From NCBI GenBank assembly GCA_043196285.1, contig JBBYJL010000052.1, positions 1 through 9,305 of the forward strand: a stretch of 9,305 nucleotides of DNA, in the 5' to 3' direction. Position 1 is the stretch's first letter; the number at the start of each line of letters is the position of its first letter. This document shows, in pieces, positions 6,181 to 9,305 of this stretch. The translations under genes and the position numbers were made by a program. The notes under the pieces were generated by a model. That model worked only from the letters and a program-made list of their open reading frames with translations. It was not told the origin of the DNA and made no database searches. Source of the stretch: JAKAFX01 sp043196285. GTDB taxonomy: Archaea > Thermoplasmatota > Thermoplasmata > Thermoplasmatales > Thermoplasmataceae.

Positions 6181-6718
6181 CAGAACAGAAGTTGCTGTTC
6201 TCGCTGGTGGATGTTTCTGGTGCCTGGAGGCTATTTTCAGCGAGATCAGAGGGGTATCGAAGGTGGAACCTGGCTATTCCGGAGGGGACCTGCCAGATCC
6301 GACATACGAAGAGGTATGCACAGGCCGGACAGGGCACGCTGAGACAGTGAGAATAAGCTATGATCCTGATGTGATCTCCTACACAGACATACTCGAGATA
6401 TTCTTCTCAACACATGACCCCACCACGCTGAACAGGCAGGGAAATGATGTGGGAACACAGTATAGGTCCGTGATATTTTATACGAACACTGATCAGGAGA
6501 GGGAAGCTGCTGACATGATCAGGAAACTTGAAGCTGAAGGAAGATTCAAAAAACCCATAGTGACGAAAGTTGAGAAGTTCGAGAATTTCTATCCTGCTGA
6601 AGAATACCACAGGGATTATTTCCGGAACAATCCAGATTCTCCTTACTGCATGTTCGTCATAGAACCGAAGATTGCGAAATTCAGAAAGTCCTTTGCGCCG
6701 GTTCTGAGGAGGGACTAG
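6170..6718 (+). CDS. msrA: Peptide methionine-S-sulfoxide reductase MsrA
   Basis: Reduces the S epimer of methionine sulfoxide, complementing MsrB. From ATG 6170 it has 182 residues, the usual size. Visible: GGCFWC with catalytic Cys15 (13-18); PGYSGG (34-39); VCTGRTGHAE with Glu58; HDPTTLNRQGNDVGTQYRS (82-100); the substrate-side YHRDYF (146-151); and Cys160 in SPYCMFVIEPK, a likely recycling cysteine. I prefer ATG 6170 over the frame's upstream ATG (6143), which would add nine non-conserved residues deep inside msrB. The start overlaps the msrB stop by 11 bases, indicating one transcript. No oligo-T terminator follows; a weak stem, ACCAC (6751-6755) with GTGGT (6764-6768), lies downstream. 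Confidence 0.94.
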   Translation: MGIDRTEVAVLAGGCFWCLEAIFSEIRGVSKVEPGYSGGDLPDPTYEEVCTGRTGHAETVRISYDPDVISYTDILEIFFSTHDPTTLNRQGNDVGTQYRSVIFYTNTDQEREAADMIRKLEAEGRFKKPIVTKVEKFENFYPAEEYHRDYFRNNPDSPYCMFVIEPKIAKFRKSFAPVLRRD

Positions 6719-6798
6719 GGTTACCATAACTCCATACCGCATATCGATCTACCACCTGAATTTGTGGTGCTGTGGATTCTGAACGTGCAAATGTAAAT

Positions 6799-6807
6799 CT
6801 TAATTAA
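6799..6807 (+). promoter_or_regulatory. TATA-like box of the pirin gene
   Basis: CTTAATTAA is centred about 34 bases before the TTG start, predicting transcription from about 6829-6831 and a leader of roughly eight bases. An alternative box (AATATCATA, from 6815) is too close to the start for the usual spacing. Confidence 0.35.
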
Positions 6808-6812
6808 CCGTC

Positions 6813-6837
6813 TGAATATCATAATAATTGATATTCA
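6813..6837 (+). promoter_or_regulatory. Perfect inverted repeat abutting the pirin start codon
   Basis: TGAATATCA (6813-6821) and TGATATTCA (6829-6837) are exact reverse complements, separated by TAATAAT (6822-6828). The 25-base element ends on the base before the TTG start and would overlap the predicted transcript start. Its position fits an operator for a dimeric helix-turn-helix repressor that blocks polymerase; alternatively the RNA could fold into a 9-bp stem beside the start codon. Confidence 0.5.
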
Positions 6838-7761
6838 TTGTCAACCAGGAGTGTTTATAAAATACCTGTGGGTGAAACCTTCGGGAAGATGACCTCTGAT
6901 GGTGCAGGCGTGAAGCTGAGGAGAATGTTTGGAAATCCTTCTACAGTGGAACTTACAGATCCTTTTCTTCTCCTTGATCACTTTGGATCTAATAACCGTG
7001 CAGACTATATCTCTGGATTTCCGTGGCATCCGCACCGCGGCATTGAAACTGTTACCTATCTTGCTGACGGAAAGGTGGTTCACGAAGACAGTACCGGTAA
7101 CAAAGGAGTGATCTATCCTGGTGATATTCAATGGATGACTGCAGGAAGTGGTATTTTCCATCAGGAAATGCCTCAACCTCTGGAAACATCCGATACCGAT
7201 GCCCTTCTTCATTCATCAGGTATTAAGGACAATGTTGCAGGTTTTCAGATCTGGATAAACCTGCCAGCATCCTCGAAGATGAAGAGCCCCGTATACAGGG
7301 GGATTAAAGGAACCTCAGTGGATGAGATAAAGAATGATGGTGCCCGCGTAAAAGTGATTGCTGGAAGTTTCATGGATGCCACTGGAAAACTGGACTACCC
7401 CTCTGCTGTTGACCCCACCTATCTTGATATAAGAATGGAAAGGAATTCATTCCTTGATATTCCTGTAAAGGAAGGTTACACAAGCATTGTATATTCATTT
7501 TCCGGGAATGCGTCTATTGAGGGTTCAGGCAGTGAACTGATGGCAGGAAAGCTGATGATCTTTTCAGCAGAAGGTGAAAAAATAGGTGTCAGGACTGATG
7601 ACAGCGAGACCAGGTTCATCTTTCTCTCAGGAAGGCCTCTAAAGGAAACAGTTCAGTGGTACGGGCCAATTGTCATGAATACAGAAGAACAGATTGAAGA
7701 GGCTTTCAGGGAACTGAGAAACGGGACATTCATCAGGGAAAAGAACCCGATTTTCCAGTAA
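6838..7761 (+). CDS. Pirin family protein (bicupin)
   Basis: Pirin-family cupin, 307 residues, the usual length for the two-domain form. The N-terminal cupin keeps the expected metal ligands: His64 and His66 in FPWHPHRGIETVTY, and His108 and Glu110 in GSGIFHQEMP, matching the iron site of human pirin (His, His, His, Glu). DGAGVKLRR (21-29) and DPFLLLDHFG (41-50) are family landmarks. The C-terminal cupin (about 170-270) is followed by a pirin-type tail, VMNTEEQIEEAFRELRNGTF. Some pirins oxidise quercetin and others act as regulators, so the activity cannot be assigned. The start is TTG 6838, right after an in-frame stop at 6829; the next Met (residue 18) would remove the first strand of the fold. 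The gene has a strong inverted repeat at its start and converges on the adenosyltransferase with 10 bases between. Confidence 0.9.
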   Translation: MSTRSVYKIPVGETFGKMTSDGAGVKLRRMFGNPSTVELTDPFLLLDHFGSNNRADYISGFPWHPHRGIETVTYLADGKVVHEDSTGNKGVIYPGDIQWMTAGSGIFHQEMPQPLETSDTDALLHSSGIKDNVAGFQIWINLPASSKMKSPVYRGIKGTSVDEIKNDGARVKVIAGSFMDATGKLDYPSAVDPTYLDIRMERNSFLDIPVKEGYTSIVYSFSGNASIEGSGSELMAGKLMIFSAEGEKIGVRTDDSETRFIFLSGRPLKETVQWYGPIVMNTEEQIEEAFRELRNGTFIREKNPIFQ

Positions 7762-7771
7762 GATCGAAATT

Positions 7772-8359
7772 CTAGAAGTCGATCCCCTTTCTTGCCATAA
7801 TACCTCTTTGATAGGGGTGCTTGATCTCCACCATCTCGGTGACCAGTGAAGCCCTTGAAATTATCTCGTTGTCCACCTTTCTTCCTGTGAATACAAGCTC
7901 TACATTTTTGGGCTTTGTATCTATGAGATTTATCAGCCTTTTCAGTTCTATCAGTGAATAATAGATTGCCACATTTATCTCGTCGAGAATGATGATGTCC
8001 CACCTGTTCTCTTTCATTTCCTTTTCAACGGTATCCATCATGCTGTTTGCCATCTCGACATAGTCCCTGGGAGGGTGCCCCTTTGGGTAAAGACGGAGGT
8101 TCCTGACCTTCTGCCGGTCTGAAAGTGGTATATCTTCTTCCCAGGCTATGAAATAAGGCTTTCCAACATATCTGACCTCTATGTTTTCCGGCATTTTTCT
8201 GCTCGAGATATTCTCCCCATATTTTCCAGTCTTCATGAACTGTATAATCAGCGTCTTGAATCCCCACCCCGAAGCCCTGAAAGCCAGTCCAAACGCTGCG
8301 GTTGTCTTGCCCCTGCCAGATCCTGTATATACCTCTACCAGCCCTTCCTTTAATTTCAT
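7772..8359 (-). CDS. cobA: Corrinoid adenosyltransferase, CobA/CobO/BtuR type
   Basis: Transfers the adenosyl group of ATP to Co(I) corrinoid, a step in making or salvaging adenosylcobalamin. The 195 residues show the family P-loop GSGRGKTT (13-20), which binds ATP in an unusual orientation in this family, followed by AAFGLAFRASG; a Walker B-like ILDEINVA (124-131); LVFTGRK (155-161); and the closing VTEMVEIKHPYQRGIMARKGIDF block (173-195) that corresponds to the conserved C-terminus of E. coli BtuR. The central stretch (about 65-110, including YPKGHPPRDY) seems a little longer than in BtuR. The start is ATG 8357-8359, two codons before the conserved strand. Its promoter is weak to the eye; TTATTA (around 8395, minus strand) is the best candidate. 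No other cobalamin gene is in the window, so it probably serves salvage or an unlinked pathway. Confidence 0.92.
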   Translation of the reverse strand: MKLKEGLVEVYTGSGRGKTTAAFGLAFRASGWGFKTLIIQFMKTGKYGENISSRKMPENIEVRYVGKPYFIAWEEDIPLSDRQKVRNLRLYPKGHPPRDYVEMANSMMDTVEKEMKENRWDIIILDEINVAIYYSLIELKRLINLIDTKPKNVELVFTGRKVDNEIISRASLVTEMVEIKHPYQRGIMARKGIDF

Positions 8360-8433
8360 TTTCAGATCAGTTTATGGTTATCCGTTCCTGGTAATAACTG
8401 GTTGTGCTTCTCAACTTTCCTAACCTGTTTTCA

Positions 8434-8445
8434 GTATATTTTTTA
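8434..8445 (+). promoter_or_regulatory. TATA box of nep1 (leaderless)
   Basis: GTATATTTTTTA is centred about 27-28 bases before GTG 8467, so transcription would start at or a few bases before the GTG. There is no Shine-Dalgarno sequence in front of it. CTGTT (8425-8429) and AACAG (8445-8449) flank the box as short inverted arms. Confidence 0.5.
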
Positions 8446-8466
8446 ACAGAGTATGACTACAGTTGC

Positions 8467-9144
8467 GTGCTCACTCTTATTGTCGCTGATGCTGAACTTG
8501 AACTGATTCCAGATCAGATGATTGATGATTATTCCATAAGAAAAATGGCCAAGGATAGGGGGAAAAGAGCATCTGAGATGATCCTGGATTCGAATTACAT
8601 GCACGGAGCCATTTCAAGGACCTTTCCTGGTAAGGAGAACCGGCTTGGCAGACCTGATATTATCTATATCCTCCTGAATGTTGCCCTTGAGTCTATCCTG
8701 AACAAGGAAGGAAAGTTGCGAATTTTCGTGCATACCAAAAATGATCTTGTCATTAGCGTGAATCCAATAACAAGGGTCCCAAAATCATACAACCGCTTCA
8801 TCGGACTGATGGAGGATGTTTTCAGAAAGGGCGCCATTGTCTCGGGCGAGAATACTCTCCTTTCCCTGGAAAAACGGAATCTGAAATCACTTGTGGAACT
8901 TGCTGGCAAAGGCAGGATCATTACAATGTGGCCCAAGGGAAAGCCGGTACCTGCATCAGAAATATTTGAGTCAGGCGAGGACGCTACAGTCATTATAGGG
9001 GGATTCTCGGAGGGAGATTTCCGATCTGATATTTCAAATTTTGGCGAAGCCCTGTCAATCTACAGCAGTGAGCTCACCATATGGACTGTTGCTTCTGAAA
9101 TAATAGTCAATTACGAGCGGATGTATCTTCAGGAACAGATCTGA
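8467..9144 (+). CDS. nep1: rRNA pseudouridine N1-methyltransferase Nep1 (Emg1)
   Basis: SPOUT-class methyltransferase that makes N1-methylpseudouridine in small-subunit rRNA and helps assemble the 30S/40S particle. Using GTG 8467, the protein has 225 residues, normal for archaeal Nep1, and begins with the expected VLTLIVADAELELIP. Visible: LDSNYMHGAI (40-49) and GRPDIIYILL (61-70), the RNA-binding residues; LRIFVHTKNDL (84-94); NPITRVPKSYNRFIGLM (99-115); and the cofactor-binding C-terminal half with IIGGFSEGDF and LSIYSSELTIWTV, which supplies the trefoil knot. The longer open frame from 8404 would run through the TATA box and is not conserved-looking. It diverges from the adenosyltransferase and lies 96 bases ahead of rps15, consistent with a ribosome-related neighbourhood. 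Confidence 0.93.
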   Translation: MLTLIVADAELELIPDQMIDDYSIRKMAKDRGKRASEMILDSNYMHGAISRTFPGKENRLGRPDIIYILLNVALESILNKEGKLRIFVHTKNDLVISVNPITRVPKSYNRFIGLMEDVFRKGAIVSGENTLLSLEKRNLKSLVELAGKGRIITMWPKGKPVPASEIFESGEDATVIIGGFSEGDFRSDISNFGEALSIYSSELTIWTVASEIIVNYERMYLQEQI

Positions 9145-9162
9145 TTGCTTTCTCCTATGCCG

Positions 9163-9187
9163 AGCTATCCAAAAAAAGTTGGTAGCT
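9163..9187 (+). other. Bulged stem-loop between nep1 and rps15
   Basis: AGCTA-T-CCAA (9163-9172) can pair with TTGGTAGCT (9179-9187): nine base pairs with one bulged T at 9168 and a six-base A-rich loop. It lies 19 bases after the nep1 stop and ahead of the likely rps15 TATA box. No T-run follows, so it is a poor intrinsic terminator; it may be a 3' end stabilising stem or a protein-binding site. Confidence 0.35.
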
Positions 9188-9196
9188 AACAAAAAG

Positions 9197-9235
9197 TAAA
9201 TTAATAGTATTGAAATCACGCCTAGTACGGAAGGT
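9197..9235 (+). promoter_or_regulatory. rps15 promoter and ribosome binding site
   Basis: TAAATTAATA (9197-9206), preceded by the purine-rich AAAAAG typical of a BRE, predicts a transcript start near 9227. GGAAGGT (9229-9235) lies five bases before ATG 9241 and can act as a Shine-Dalgarno sequence, so this gene seems to have a short leader, unlike nep1. Confidence 0.45.
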
Positions 9236-9240
9236 ATTAC

Positions 9241-9305
9241 ATGGCACGAATGCATACTAGAAAACGAGGAAAATCGGGGTCCACAAAAAATTATGACGAA
9301 GATCC
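9241..9305 (+). CDS. rps15: 30S ribosomal protein S15 (3' partial)
   Basis: The first 21 codons read MARMHTRKRGKSGSTKNYDE and on, the basic N-terminal extension typical of archaeal/eukaryal S15 (uS15), which is absent from the bacterial form. The rest lies beyond the window. S15 is a primary 16S rRNA-binding protein of the small-subunit platform. It has its own likely promoter and ribosome binding site. Confidence rests on the characteristic ARMHxRxRGKSGS start. Confidence 0.9.
   Translation, partial: MARMHTRKRGKSGSTKNYDED

Noticed and set aside
6407..7212. Minus-strand open frames opposite msrA and pirin
   Set aside because: They lie antisense to well-supported genes and show no domain features.
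8404..8466. Longer N-terminus for Nep1
   Set aside because: It would cover the TATA box, and the family begins at the strand encoded from GTG 8467.
1..9305. CRISPR array, insertion sequence, tRNA or attachment site
   Set aside because: I saw no regularly spaced repeats, transposase motifs, cloverleaf-like sequence or terminal repeats in the gaps between genes.

Overview
The window looks like a chromosomal segment of a euryarchaeon, most probably one of the Thermoplasmatales (Thermoplasma/Ferroplasma-like). Three things point to archaea. First, there is an archaeal/eukaryal Nep1 pseudouridine methyltransferase followed by the start of an archaeal-type ribosomal protein S15 gene. Second, TATA-like boxes sit about 25-30 bases ahead of several start codons, as in leaderless archaeal transcripts. 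Third, arginine is mostly AGG/AGA and isoleucine is often ATA. The order-level placement is a judgement from style and gene content, not a proof.

Layout. 1-1474: an ABC exporter operon, with an ATPase missing its N-terminus and an overlapping ABC-2 permease. 1607-2917: a sugar-porter-like MFS transporter. It converges on a glycerophosphodiester phosphodiesterase (2914-3630, minus) and their stop codons interlock in one CTAG. 3631-3806: a divergent regulatory region. 3807-4628: a short-chain dehydrogenase closely resembling Bacillus-type glucose 1-dehydrogenase. 4709-5641: an HSL-family (family IV) esterase. 5803-6718: an overlapping msrB-msrA pair. 6838-7761: a pirin, converging at 10 bases on a CobA/CobO-type corrinoid adenosyltransferase (7772-8359, minus). 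8467-9144: Nep1, divergent from the adenosyltransferase. 9241-end: the start of rps15.

How the genes may work together. Transporter, sugar dehydrogenase, esterase and phosphodiesterase suggest uptake and oxidation of organic compounds by a heterotroph; glucose dehydrogenase would feed a non-phosphorylative Entner-Doudoroff route. MsrB and MsrA together repair both stereoisomers of methionine sulfoxide. The right end is ribosome biogenesis and translation. Apart from the two clear pairs (ABC genes, msrBA), the genes look like separate transcription units, each with a plausible promoter.

I find no CRISPR array, insertion sequence, tRNA or rRNA, and no clearly novel multi-gene system. The most interesting signals are non-coding. 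A perfect 9-bp-arm inverted repeat directly abuts the TTG start of the pirin gene. An AT-rich inverted repeat overlaps the MFS promoter. TGAAAT/ATTTCA half-sites cluster ahead of the esterase and recur in the dehydrogenase upstream region. A bulged stem-loop lies between nep1 and rps15.
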